The notes beneath the pieces were generated by a model, which was not told the origin of the DNA, searched no databases, and was given only the letters and a program-made list of their open reading frames with translations. From Holtermannia corniformis (lineage: Eukaryota; Basidiomycota; Tremellomycetes; Holtermanniales), in assembly GCA_001599935.1 (NCBI GenBank), contig BCIJ01000006.1:499931-563930 (forward strand): 64,000 nucleotides of DNA, in the 5' to 3' direction. Below are positions 42,297 to 56,800 of the stretch, piece after piece. Every line of letters starts with the position of its first letter. Within the stretch, counting starts at the first letter, position 1. Position numbers and translations under genes: made by a program.

Positions 42297-44228
42297 TCAC
42301 ACGGCACCACTCGCACGCAGACTCTCGATCTCGTCAACAGTATACCCGAGCTCTCGCAACACCTCGTCTGTATGCTGTCCAAGATACGGTGGAGCACGGT
42401 ACGCCTGAGTGTCGCGTCAGCCCGATCCCCTCTCGGCACAGCGCCGACCTTTGGTTTCCTCCCGTCGATCGAGTAGGCAGAGGCCGCGAGCTTGATCGTG
42501 CCTGCGCGCGGGTGCTGTGCCGTTGAGCTCGGACCGATCGGTCCAGACGTACCTCGACGACCTCGACGACGTCTCGCGCGACCGCTTGCGGGTGCTCAAA
42601 CGTCTGTTGGAGATCGTTGATCGGTCTATGTAGTTGAGCAGATGTCGAGCTGAAAGAGCTCGACGCACGCAAACGGCACACTGTAGGGATCAGCACCGCT
42701 CCGTCTCTAAGACCACGACCCACCCCTTGCCCTTCAAGACGGCACACCACTCTGCCGTCGTCTTGCAAGCCAAGACGGCCTCGAGGTCTGCGACGAGCTG
42801 ATCGCGGTGCTGGACACGCTGCGAGTTGGTCGCATAGCGCTCGTCGGTCGCCCACTCGGGCTTGTTGAGCACGTTTGCGGCGCACAAGAGACGGAACTGG
42901 GCGTCGTTGCCGGCCGCTAGCATCAGATGCCCGTTGGCTGTTGGTAAGACTTGATACGGGACAATACTGGCTAGTAGATCCATCAACATCCACCCAAAGC
43001 AAATCCACATACGGTGCTCGGTGCCCATCCGGGACCCCTTGTCACCGCCAATGAGCCAATTACTGCCGATATTGACCAGACTCGCAATCTGTGCCATCAG
43101 CCTGATGTCAGAGCCCAGTCTACAGCGGCACCGACCTGACTCTCAAACAGGCTACAGTCAACTTTAGCGCCCTGGCCCGTCTCTTTCCGACGATAGAGCG
43201 CAGCCAGGATCGAGCTCTGCGCATAATGCCCCGCCAAAACGTCAGTGACGGCCACGCCGGCTTTGACGGGACGGCCACCGCGATCACCCGTGATACTCAT
43301 CAGACCTGCTTCGGCTTCGAGCACGACGGCGTAGCCAGGTGCTTGGGCGTATGGGCCCGTCGGGCCGTATCCTGCGTGTGTGTGGGTGAGCTGCAGGATC
43401 AGAATCAGACTGGAGAGCAGACATACCCGTGATAGAGCAGTAAACGAGCCCAGGGTTCAATTTCCGAAGCGTCGGGTAATCTAATCCAAACTTCGCCAGC
43501 TTGCCCGGTACACTACCCATCAGTCCAGCCCGGCCGTCTACCCCACCACCAGCCAAAGACACACTAATTTTCCACAAACACATCCGCCTCCAGCACCAAA
43601 CCACGCACGATCCGCCTCCCAGCCTCCGTCTTGAGATTCACCGTGAGCCTGGGCGACATGACCCCTCAACCGATTGCATCGCATCACCCGAGCTCACGCA
43701 CGAGCGCTTGTTCCGGTTCGCAGATAGGAAATAGGCCGATTCAGCCTGTAACTCTGGTCTTGGGATTTTTGCAGTGGGGAACGGAGCAGACGGAGGTGCC
43801 CAGGACCGGGTATCGTCCCCGGTCGGCGATTCGACCTGTGTAGTCGCACTGTCAGTGCAATGTGCTGCTGGAGGAGCCGAGACGGACTTTGATCACGTCG
43901 GCTACCCGCTGTGTTAGCTTTATATTAGCATACGGCTATAGGATAGATCTCACCGCCCAGATCGGCCTGTATGCGTACTCGTGAGCGCCCGCGCGTGTAG
44001 ACAGTCGCGACAGACCAGCATCATCGTCGCCAACGGGCCAGCCAACACCCTCGTCAGATCTACAACCTTGACGCCCTTGAGCGGGCCATCGCGCCGCGGC
44101 GCCAACGTCGAAGACCACCGGCGCGCAATCAGTCCCAACATGGTCAGCGCATGAGCAAACGCTAACCCGGTCCCTAAGCAACGCGCACGGTGCCCCGCAC
44201 TCCGATTGGCGACTCTGAACGACTGCAT
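42297..44228 (-). CDS. Class III (CaiB/BaiF) CoA-transferase, probably mitochondrial
   Basis: Family III enzymes move CoA between acyl groups; the human relative SUGCT makes glutaryl-CoA. The N-terminus (MQSFRVANRSAGHRARCLGT to MLGLIARRWSSTLAPRRDG) is presequence-like. The core motifs are LKGVKVVDLTRVLAGPLATM, ADVIKVESPTGDDTRSWAPP, ESAYFLSANRNKRSLTVNLK and LDYPTLRKLNPGLVYCSITG. Then GYGPTGPYAQAPGYAVV-like text leads to EAEAGLMSITGDRGGRPVKA, GVAVTDVLAGHYAQSSILAA and FESQVAALVNIGSNWLIGGD. The C-terminus is GTIKLAASAYSIDGRKPKAY, then RAPPYLGQHTDEVLRELGYT and ends SGAV. The last intron ends with the textbook branch and acceptor GGGCTGACGCGACACTCAG. About ten introns. The catalytic Asp lies in the ES..GDD/DFKPG-type region but was not pinned. 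Confidence 0.88.
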
Positions 44229-44437
44229 CCCGGCGCATCACAGCGCCCCAGCCCAATATAACGTACAGGACAGCTAAACGACAACGAACAAAGCGACCAA
44301 ACTCGCAGACATCCGTCTCTGAACCGAGACGAGAAAACACATTGTCTTCTGGATGACGAGGGGTGCCGGTGGGGGGGAATGATAAAGAGGGATGCGGGTC
44401 GGACAGAATACGAAAAATGACAGGGTGAAAAGGGCGA

Positions 44438-46871
<2,434 letters not shown>

Positions 46872-47293
46872 TGTAGGGTACGATCGTCAAGTAGCAAGAG
46901 CAGGCAGAGTGCAGGTTGAGCAGTGGCAGCGATCGGAGCGTGAGATGGGTTGGTTTCGTAAACACGCACAGACGGGTGATGGGGAAGCGAGGCAAGGGAT
47001 CGTCAGCTCGTGATCATTGGTCGTTCAGTACTCTCGTACGCACTGATGGACTACTTTGAGGGTGAGGGTGAGGAGGGAGAGAGAGGTGAGAAAGAGGAGG
47101 AGGGTGAGCCGGTGCTGGACGCGCGATGAGGCGCGTTGATTTCTGGTGCGAGCTGAACGGGGGTTAACTACTGACGGAGATAACGCCGACTGCGATTCTA
47201 TAACGCCGGGATGTATAAACCCCCCACCGTCCATCTCTCGCTGTCGTGGCACAAAGTGGCAGCGCACTCGACGGTAGCGACTCGACGGGGACC
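46872..47293. promoter_or_regulatory. Beta-tubulin/Spf1 divergent promoter with two ATAACGCCG boxes
   Basis: ATAACGCCG occurs at 47180-47188 and 47200-47208, direct repeats exactly 20 bp apart, two helical turns. The motif TATAAA follows at 47213. The same box is in the 37.5-kb divergent promoter. Confidence 0.6.
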
Positions 47294-50200
47294 ATGTCAG
47301 TAGCATCCCCACTGTACCATGCATCTCAGTCTACAGCTCACTCTTCACCAGGACGTCCACACCGCGCATCGTCTCACCCGAGATTGAGCGCATCACTCTG
47401 CACAACCCGATCCCACTCCACCTCCGGCTCTACGGCCTGCCCTTCCTCTGTCAGTCTGCGGCGCACTTTGCATACCAAACCAGCTCACGCCACCCCAGCA
47501 CTCTACCCAATCCTCTACTATGCCTACTACCACGCATACGACACGCTGATCGTCTCGGAAGAATGGACCTTTGTCTACTGCGTCCTCCTCGGCGCTGGCC
47601 ACGCGCTCGCCTTCTTGACGACGAGGTGGAGCTCGGCCGTCAACTCGAAAATCACCGCCACCACGGTCCGTGGCCCACCCTGCAGCTCGTAGCAACCTGC
47701 TGATGATCGATCCCGCAGGCCACATCGCTCAAGACAGCCGACACGATCCGCGTCATCCCGAAAAAAGGCAAGGGTACGGGCGAGATGGTGCCGCTCAATG
47801 TCAAGACGGTGCGTGTGCCCGTGCGGTGCGCTCGGCTAACGTCGAGTGTAGACTCGGGAATCGCCCGAACCAGTGTATTCGTTCGTCTACCAGCGCGACA
47901 CCTACGTCTACTCGGGTTCGTGCACTCTGCCCGGTTGATCTCTAGAGCTCACTCACCCAGAATCATCCAACGCTTTCACCCCGATCCCGTACCCATGCGA
48001 TAGCGCCGTTCCCCTGCGCGAGTTCCAAACCGCCAGAGGCCTCGTCAGCCACGCTCCGGCCACGCCCGCGCTCGCACCAGGCGGCCTCCCGCCCGTGCTC
48101 GATATCCTCAGATCCCGCTTTGGCCCCAACGAGTGCCACATCCCGATCCCGCGCTTCACCGAGCTCTTTGCAGAACACGCCGTCGCCCCCTTTTTCGTCT
48201 TTCAAATGTTCTGCGTCGCCCTCTGGTGCCTCGACGAGTACTGGTACTATAGCCTGTTTACCGCGTTCATGCTCGTCGTGTTCGAGTGCACCGTTGTTTT
48301 CCAGGTCGGTGGCGTTGAGCCATGACGTGCGCATCGCTAACGCTCGCTCGCAGCGCGTCCGCACCCTGACGGAATTCCGCACAATGTCAATCACACCGTA
48401 CGCGCTCCAAACGCTGCGCGACGGCAAGTGGTCCGCCGTCTCCAGCCCCGACCTCGTCCCCGGCGACGTCTGCTCCATCCTCCGTACCTCGCCCGACTCT
48501 GGCATCCCGTGCGACCTCTTGCTCCTCCGAGGCACCTGCATCGTCAACGAGGCCATGCTCAGCGGCGAATCCACCCCGTTGCTCAAGGAGAGCATCGAGC
48601 TTCGACAAGGCGTCGACGTCTTGGACATGAATGGCGTCGATAGAAACTCGGTTCTGTTTTCGGGAACAAAGGCTTTGCAGGTTGAGAAGCCGGGTCCGGG
48701 CGGGTTGCAGAGTGAGTCTTGGCCTGCGTTTGGCCGTGGTTGGGCGGCGTGCATTCATCTCGTTACTCTATGCCATATCCTAGCGCTAACGCACACAGCG
48801 CCCGACGGCGGCTGCCTCGCCATCGTCCTCCGCACCGGCTTTGGCACGACCCAAGGCCAACTCGTCCGCACCATGATCTTCTCCACAGAGCGCGTGTCGG
48901 CCAACAACTTTGAAAGCTTCCTATTCATCGGTTTCCTCCTCATCTTTGCCATCGCCGCGAGCGCCTACGTCTGGGTCATGGGTCCGTCACCCCGTCGTTT
49001 CGGATCGAGCACGCACACTGACACGCACAGGTCTTCGCAAGGGCATGAAAAAGGGTAAACTCCTCCTCGACTGCGTCCTCATCATCACTAGCGTCGTCCC
49101 GCCTGAACTACCGATGGAGCTCTCGCTGGCTGTCAATGCCAGTCTGGTCACGCTCAGCAAGTTTGGTCAGTCGTCGTGTTTGCGCGCGAGTACGTGCTGA
49201 AGCGTAACAGCCATCTTCTGCACCGAGCCTTTCCGTATCCCCTTTGCCGGCCGTGTCGACGTCTGCTGCTTTGATAAGACGGGGACGATTACCGGCGAGA
49301 ACTTGGTTGTCGAAGGCATCTGTGGTGTCGAGTCGGTGCTGCTGCGGTGGAGAGTACAGCCGCTGACGCAAGCAGCCAACCCGACCTCAAAAAGCTGGTG
49401 CCCATGGCCGAGAGCAGCAAGAACACGACACTGGCTCTGGCTGCTGCACACGCGCTAGTGTTGTTGGACGACGGGACGATTGTGGGCAACCCGATGGAGA
49501 AGACGACGCTCGAAGCGCTCGACTGGAAGCTGAGCAAGGGTACGTCCACTGGCATCCACCACCCTCGTGCTCACCCAACCACAGGCGACCAGATCTCGCC
49601 AAACGCCAAAGAGGCCCCGCACAAGCACCACATTGTCGTCAAGCGCCGGTTCCAATTCTCGTCTGCGCTCAAGCGCATGTCGACCGTGTCGGCCATTTCA
49701 AACAATCAGGGCAAGCAGCACTATGCGGCCGTCAAGGGCGCACCGGAGACGCTCAAGGCAATGTACAAGCATGTGCCCGCGGCGTACGACGAGACGTATC
49801 GGTGGTACGCGCAGCGTGGTAGCCGCGTCCTGGCGCTCGGTATCAAGACTATGGACGTCGGAGATCGGGTCGGTTTTTTGTACGCTCGGTCCTTGACCGA
49901 CCGGCTGACGCGCCCAGATCAACCACTTGACCAGAGACGACGTCGAGAGCCAGCTCGAGTTTGCAGGCTTCCTAGTCTTTCACTGCCCGCTCAAGCCGGA
50001 TGCCGTCGAGTCGCTCAAGATGCTGGCGGATTCCTCGCACCGCGTGAGTGCTGTCTTTGAGCAGGACCGTGGAGACGGCTGACGACCGCAGTGCGTCATG
50101 ATCACGGGTGACAACCCGCTCACGGCCGTGCACGTCGCTCGCGACGTCGAGATTGTCGACCGCGAGGTCTTGATTCTTGACTTGAAGGAGGGTGCCACCC

Positions 50201-51937
50201 GGGACGACGGTCTGTAGTTCGACCCGACGCAACTTGACAGACTGACCGTACCGCAGAGCTCGTGTTCCGCACACCCGACGAGACCAAGGTGATCGACATT
50301 GACCCTGCGGCACCGTTCGACAAGGCTCTGTTCGCTCAGTACGACATCTGCATCACCGGCGCCGCGCTCAAGCAGTATGAACACCGCCCGAGCTGGATCG
50401 ACCTCGTTCAGCACACTTGGGTCTATGCCCGTGTCTCCCCTTCGCAAAAGGAATTCATCCTCGTCACGCTCAAAGACCTCGGCTACGTCACGCTCATGGC
50501 TGGTGATGGCACCAACGACGTCGGCGCGCTCAAGCAGGCCCACATTGGCGTTGCCCTGCTCGATGGCACCCCAGAGGACCTCAAGGCGATTGCGCAACAC
50601 CAGCAGCAGGAACGCCTCAAAAAGGTGTACGAGCAGCAGTGCAAGATCTCGGCCAGGTTCAACCAACCGCCACCGCCCGTGCCCAAGGGCTTGCAGGACC
50701 TGTATCCAGACCTTGTCGCTGCGCAGAAACAGGCCGCGACGAATCTGACGACGGCGAGGAAGAAGAATCCGATGGAGAAGGTCGGTAAGCACAGCCGTGT
50801 GTCGTGGCTGACGTTTCCCAGTTTGATTTGGCGTCGATTACCGACAAGTTGGCAGAGATGGACGAGGGGCAGGAGGCGCCTCAGATCAAGCTTGGTGACG
50901 CTTCGTGCGCTGCGCCTTTCACGTCCAAGCTGTCGAATGTCTCTGCCAGTGAGTTGAGCTTGAGTTGGCACGGACAAAGCTGACGAGCCAGTTACCAACA
51001 TTATCCGCCAGGGCCGCTGCACGCTCGTCGCGACGATTCAAATGTACAAGATCCTTGCGCTCAACTGCCTCATCACGGCCTACTCGCTCAGCGTGCAGTA
51101 CCTCGACGGCATCAAGTTTGGCGATTACCAAGTCACGATCACGGGCATGCTCATGAGCGTCTGCTTCTTGTGCATCTCGCGCGCCAAGGTGGGTCGTATG
51201 ATTCGTCAAGACACTGCGCTGACGCAATCGCAGCCTGTCAACCAGCTCTCGCGCGAACGCCCGCTCGGCAATATCTTCAACTTTTACGTCCTGTTCTCCG
51301 TCTTGCTGCAGTTTGCGGTTCACGTGGCTGCGCTGCTGTACATTACCATCCTCTCCAAGAGCCTGGAAGAGTGAGTCGTCGCGCGCCTGGCGCAGATCAG
51401 GCTGACACGCTGCAGCCGTGGCGAGATTGATCTCGACGCAAAGTTTGAGCCCTCGCTGTTGAACACTGCCATCTACCTGCTCGGCCTCTCGCAGCAAGTC
51501 TCGACGTTTGTGCTCAACTTTCAGGGCCGGCCGTTCCGCGAGGGGATCCGCGAGAACCCGCCTCTGTACTATGGCCTGCTTGGCGTCAGTGCCGTGGCCT
51601 ACTCTGGCGCGACCGACTTTTTCCCTGAAGCGAACCGGTGGTTGCAGCTGGTCGAGATGACGAGCGGGGTCAGTCTGCACGCACGATCTAGGGCAGCGCT
51701 GACACTGCCCAGTTCAAGGTCCGGTTGACGACGGCCATGATCCTCGACTTTGCGCTCTGCTTTGTCGTCGAAAAGGCCTGCAAGTTTTTGTTTGCCGACC
51801 TCGAGCCGCGCGAGATGGTGACGCGCGGACGTGAACGGCGAGAAAAGCGGCGCGCAGAAGAGGCGCGCGTCAACGCGGCTGACAACGTGCACGAGCTCGC
51901 GGAAAAGATTCAAGTGGCGAGCAAGCAGCTCAAGTAG
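47294..51937 (+). CDS. SPF1: P5A-type ATPase Spf1 (ER membrane dislocase)
   Basis: P5A ATPases sit in the ER membrane and remove wrongly inserted transmembrane helices. Motifs: [20 protein letters not shown] then LPFL (N-terminal membrane hairpin), [51 protein letters not shown] (A domain TGES-like), [13 protein letters not shown] (P5A membrane 4 signature), [14 protein letters not shown] (phosphorylated Asp), [35 protein letters not shown] and [20 protein letters not shown]. Ten or so membrane segments, then a basic tail ([20 protein letters not shown]). Around 15 introns. The 5' end is uncertain: the conserved frame starts about 47340 and has no Met of its own. A start at 47211 (ATGTATAAA) with a 35-nt intron, or another upstream exon, is possible. 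47294 is only the nearest ATG. Confidence 0.9.
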
Positions 51938-52513
51938 ATGGCATCATGCATGGGATTGATTGGTCGGGCTTGCGGCGCTGGAAATTGCCTGACGTGATTG
52001 GCGGTGGCGGTTGACCGTTGGCGCCGGCCGCGGACCGTGTTCGCAGGGTTCGGTGGATGGCTCTGACAGGTAGCTGGAGCACATGGACGTCGTCTCTACC
52101 TCTGATGGCAGCTATCCATCTCCTACTCGCTGGGTGGAGAGCGAGAAGGGATACCAGGTTGGAGTGATCGAATGTCACGTGACGAGCCCCAGTAATCGAG
52201 TTGGGTGATGCTCCCTGCCCACTTTTGGTGGCTGTCTTGTCGGTAGCATCCCATCGGGCCACGTACGCTGCGAGCACGGCACCGAGTCAGCACAGGCAAA
52301 GAGCAACCACAGCTGTAAGCTGGACCGTGTCATCGTGCCAGTCCAAACTCACCGATCGTCGCATCACCCCAGCTCGCCTCATCCACCATTCGCCCCTTCC
52401 GCCGCCTCGTCGGCCCCGCTGCCGTCCACCGCCATCTCTCAACCTCGCTCCCTCGCCGCCTGCCGCACAGACTGCCAAAGGAAGAACTCGACCTGAACCC
52501 ACGCAAGGACAAG
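51938..52513. promoter_or_regulatory. Upstream region of the carbonic anhydrase, with GTCACGTGAC
   Basis: The 10-bp palindrome GTCACGTGAC is at 52174-52183. From about 52380 to 52513 the frame leading into the carbonic anhydrase is open and reads like a mitochondrial presequence, but it contains no ATG. Confidence 0.55.
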
Positions 52514-53614
52514 ATGCCGTTCCCGATCCTGCAAAACTACCTGTCGTCAAACGTCCGTTGGGCAAACGACGTCAACATGGCCGAACCTGCATTCTTCCCG
52601 ATCGCGTCGGCCGGTCAGGTCGGTTGCTGGACCCGTGTGCAGAGGACCAAGCGGCTGATGACGGGTTGAACAGGCGCCAGGGATGCTGTGGATTGGCTGT
52701 GCCGACTCGCGTGTGCCGGAGAGTGTGGTAGGTCGGCTGGTGGGTGCAGATGGCGTGCAGAGGCCGACGGGCTATACAGGTGCTTGCGCGTCGTCCGGGA
52801 GACATCTTTGTGCACGTACGTCTGATAAGAATTACAAACACGAGGCCGTGCTCATTCTGCCATGATAGCGCAACATTGCCAACCAGGTCGGTCACGCTCG
52901 AGACATCAGAGCGGGTGCTCTGTACCGTCACAGAGACGTACTGAGACGACATCTAGTTCCACACCGATGACGACTCGGCGCTCGCCGTTTTGACGTATGC
53001 GGTGCAGAACCTCAAGGTTGAGCACGGTGTGTACCCTCCTTCCTGCCCCGAGGATGTTGACACGTCAACAGTCGTCGTTGTCGGCCACACGGCTTGCGGT
53101 GGCTGCCAGGCTGCTTGGGACACGCCCGCGACCGCGATCGAGGGCAGCAAGTTTGTGCGTTCCGCACGTTTGTCGCTGTTAAAGGCTGATCGCGCAACAG
53201 ACGTCGACCCCGCTCGAGCGCTTCCTCAAGCCTCTTGCGTCGCTTCGCCACGAGCTCCCGCAGGAAGCCGACTTGAACGAGCTGATTGCGCAGAACATTG
53301 CCCTCAGTGTTCGGAACATTGTCAATACTGGTGTCGGTGTTGCTTCAATCATGTCGACAACCGCGTTGACACTGACAGATTATCCAAACCAACTGGGAGG
53401 CGTCCAAGGATGAGACGAACGGTCCAAAGGCCGTTTGGGTTCACGGGTCGGTTGGCGCTTCACACGGCTACGGCAATACTGACACTTGGCACTCAGCTGG
53501 ATGTACAACCTCGAGACTGGTCTCATCCGCGACCTCGACATCTCGCAGGGCCCCGAAGGCCAGTCGCCGCCGCCCGAGCCGCCGATCCTAAAGCCGCTCG
53601 CCAAGCCGCTCTGA
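52514..53614 (+). CDS. Beta-carbonic anhydrase
   Basis: Hydrates CO2 to bicarbonate with a zinc ion. From the first in-frame ATG: MPFPILQNYLSSNVRWANDV then MAEPAFFPIASAGQAPGMLW. The zinc ligands are Cys in WIGCADSRVPESV and His/Cys in VVVVGHTACGGCQAA. The Asp-Arg pair lies in CADSR. RRPGDIFVHRNIANQ, DDDSALAVLTYAVQNLKVEH and ESSPLERFLKPLASLRHELP-like text follow, then YNLETGLIRDLDISQGPEGQ and the end PPILKPLAKPL. The exon is open upstream of the ATG and encodes TIRPFRRLVGPAA, VHRHLSTSLPRRLPHRLP and KEELDLNPRKDK, typical of a matrix presequence. An upstream start in another exon is therefore likely, and a mitochondrial form plausible. About six introns. Confidence 0.87.
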
Positions 53615-53865
53615 GCGCAGCGCCATCAAGCACGGACGAGGAAGGAGAGACGAGTAGCAGGGCGTTGTAGATATAGAGGGTTGAGCGCCCGCCCAGCGCG
53701 CCCGATGGAATGTACAGACGGATCGGTGCCACGGACGCGTGCGCGTTTCAGGATTTCCGGGAGCTCGTTGTTTGGCTCGGTCCATCACTCGGTTTAAACA
53801 ACGCTCATTCACAGTTGAAAACGACACACTGTGCGACTTGGGAGCGCAACAGACTCGCAGCGTGA

Positions 53866-56800
53866 GTGCCAGAGGCAGTGCTCGCGCCAATCACCCGACT
53901 GATCAACGCGATCGCCGTAGCACAATCTCCATCATCAACGGTCAAGATTCCTCCCAACGTCCACTCGCTCCCGCCTACAGCCTACCTCGTCCCGCTCGTT
54001 AGAGTCAGCCGGGGTGGGCTGCGACCATGCTGTAGACCAAGCTTGGCGGGGCCATCACGCCCTGCAGTCTCGGTCGCAGCTCGTCACATACATGGCTCGC
54101 GATCGTCTGCGGCCGTCACGGCGCAGGCAGAGGCAGCGAGCAACGCGAGTCTACAGAGACACGATCAAGATTGGTTTGGCCGCGTTCAAGATCTCGCGGG
54201 CCAAGATCAGCAGCAAGCTGCTGTCGTATCCGGCGAGGATCTAGGTCTTTTCGAATACGGTGCAGGTAGGGATGCACCGCCGCAGTTCACGCCATTCGAG
54301 GATGAGGTGCTATCGCTTGCGGCTACCACTAGTAGTCCGGCAGTCAGTGTGCACTTGGCACAGCGAGACGTGGCCCTCCCACCGCAGCCTCGCGACTTGC
54401 AGCACCGGATACGACACGCGCCGCTCGAGCCAGACGTCCCGGCAGACGGAGATACCTATTCAATGGCATGGTGGCGACGCCGACGGTTCGGGATGAAGTC
54501 GAAGATGCACAAGCGGACGAGCTCGCCCCTCAAGGTGCTGGAAACGGGCGATAGGTTTTTCGACGAGAATGAGGCCTACAAGGAGCAGTGTGTATCGTCG
54601 CTTCCTATACTGCTGTGTACTGATAGACCGCAGCTTTGTGCCGCTTCTGGCTGCCGAACAGCAGGAAGAGCAAAAAGCGTGGGAGACGAGGCTAAAGGAG
54701 TGGAATGATGAACGGCTGGAGCGGGAGGGATACGCCCTCATGCGCCTTGGCGGTAAATGGATCGGAGAGGAGACTAGAGGTCAACGGTTCCTTGCGAGCT
54801 TCACAAGGCTCGGCAAGGAAGCTACGCAAGACTTTGCTTGGAACCGACTCGAGTGAGTGCAAGCCTAGCAGTCGTGCCAGCCAGGCTGATAAGCTGTGCA
54901 GACCAGGAACCTCGGTCGTCATCTCGCGATCCCATCCGCTAGTAGATTCCATACGCCGAAGAAGCGACGGCACCGTGACACGGCGCAAGCACGGGGACGG
55001 AGACGACGGCGGTCCAGTTGTAGAGGGCCAAGATGCCAAGCAGGACGTCAACGAGCTCATCACGGGCTTTGTTCGGAAACGCATCCGCGGCGAGATTCAC
55101 GTCAGCTTTGACAAGAAGTTTGACATGGAGGAAGGCGTTCCGTTGACTTGGCGGTGCGTACCTCTGTGCTACAAGGCGCCCATCTCACCCCGGTCAGGCT
55201 GGATCTCGCGCCGAACGACATTGTCTTTCGCAGAGTCAATGCGGCTCTGAACTCGTTGAACCTCAACCCGTACGAACAAGACGTCTCTCGGCCTATCGAG
55301 TCGCCACCAACGCAGCACCCTCAGAATCCGGACGACTTGCTGTTCGAGCCGGTCAAGTACGGATATATGCACGAGCAGCGGATCCTCAACGGCACGACAT
55401 TGCGCGACATCTTGTTCCGGACGTTTCAGGCGCCTGTTGCCGGTTCATCGGCACAACACGCCACGTCACAACACCGCGCCTCGCCAACCGACGTGCTACC
55501 GGAAGATGTCGATGCGACCCCCTTGTCACCGCGCGCACCAACACCCAAGGTCAGAGGCTTATTTGCAGACCATCCGGGCATTAGCAGCTGGGCCGCGAGA
55601 TATCGCAGACCAAACCCTGTCAGGTACAAGACCGATCCCGATCTGCGCTTGAATCCAAGTCAGATGCGGGCGATCGCAATGATGCTAGGCGAGCGACTCA
55701 GCTTGGTTCAAGGGGTGAGTTGATTGGCTGGATTCAGCGCTGAGCTGACGTTTGCCCGTAGCCGCCCGGGACCGTGCGTGTCTGCGGAGCGTAGCCATGC
55801 GGGGCTGACATCCTCAGGGCAAAACACGGACCATCATTGAGACGATCAAGTTGCTCAAGGTAAGACTCGTGCGCTTCTCGAGCCTCTAGTTGACACCTTA
55901 CAGTTGCACTGGAAGATACCCCAGCCGATTCTCGTGACAGCCTTCACCAACGTGGCAGTCGATAACCTGCTCGACGGTCTCTCCAAGCACGGCGTCAATG
56001 CCGTGCGCGTTGGTGACCCCAGCGTGGTGCGCGAGGACCTCGTCAAGTTGACGCTCGAACACCGCGTGTCAAAGCACCCTCTGCAAGCGGAGATCGAGGC
56101 AATCCGAACGGGACTAATTGACCGACGGCGAGACGCGGCAGCACTTCCGCCGGCTGAGAAAGGTATGTGTCAACGCAGACGTTGCCTCAGTTGTTGCACT
56201 AAGCAACGGCAGAACCGATCGAGGCAGAGATCAAGAAAGAATGGAGGCGGACGTATCGAATGGAAAAGCAGATCACTCGGGACATTCTCCGAGAGGCCGA
56301 TGTGGTGAGCTTGGCGGCTTGTAGCGAGCGAAAGAGGTACTGATTTGGGTAGATCTGTACCACTTGCATCTCGTCCGTCAACCACAGCCTACAGGTGAGG
56401 CCGTGTGTCCTAGCATAGATCTTTGACTGATCCGACATATCAGGCCATCGACTTTCCCATCGTGTTCCTCGATGAAGCCAGCATGGCGACAGAACCCGGT
56501 TCTCTGATACCGTTGACCAAAGGAGTAGGTTGAATAACTTAACCCCATCATTGCTGACAGTTCTTTAAGGCGTGTCATGTAGCAATCATTGGAGATCACA
56601 AGCAGTTGCCACCAGTGATCACCAGCGAGGTCGCGCAAGCAGGCGGGCTCGGCACGAGTCTGTTTGAGCGGCTCATCGAGGAACATGGTGCGTCATCGCT
56701 TGTTCGTACCAAGATCGCAGCTGATGCACGCAGACGTGCCCTCGATCATGCTCGACACGCAATATCGCATGCATCCAAGCATCTCCGCCTTCCCCAACCA

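Noticed and set aside
49980..51680. Long minus-strand frames (270 and 253 aa) opposite the P5A ATPase
   Set aside because: They lie antisense to conserved exons and mirror their codon bias; no family resemblance and no splice logic of their own.
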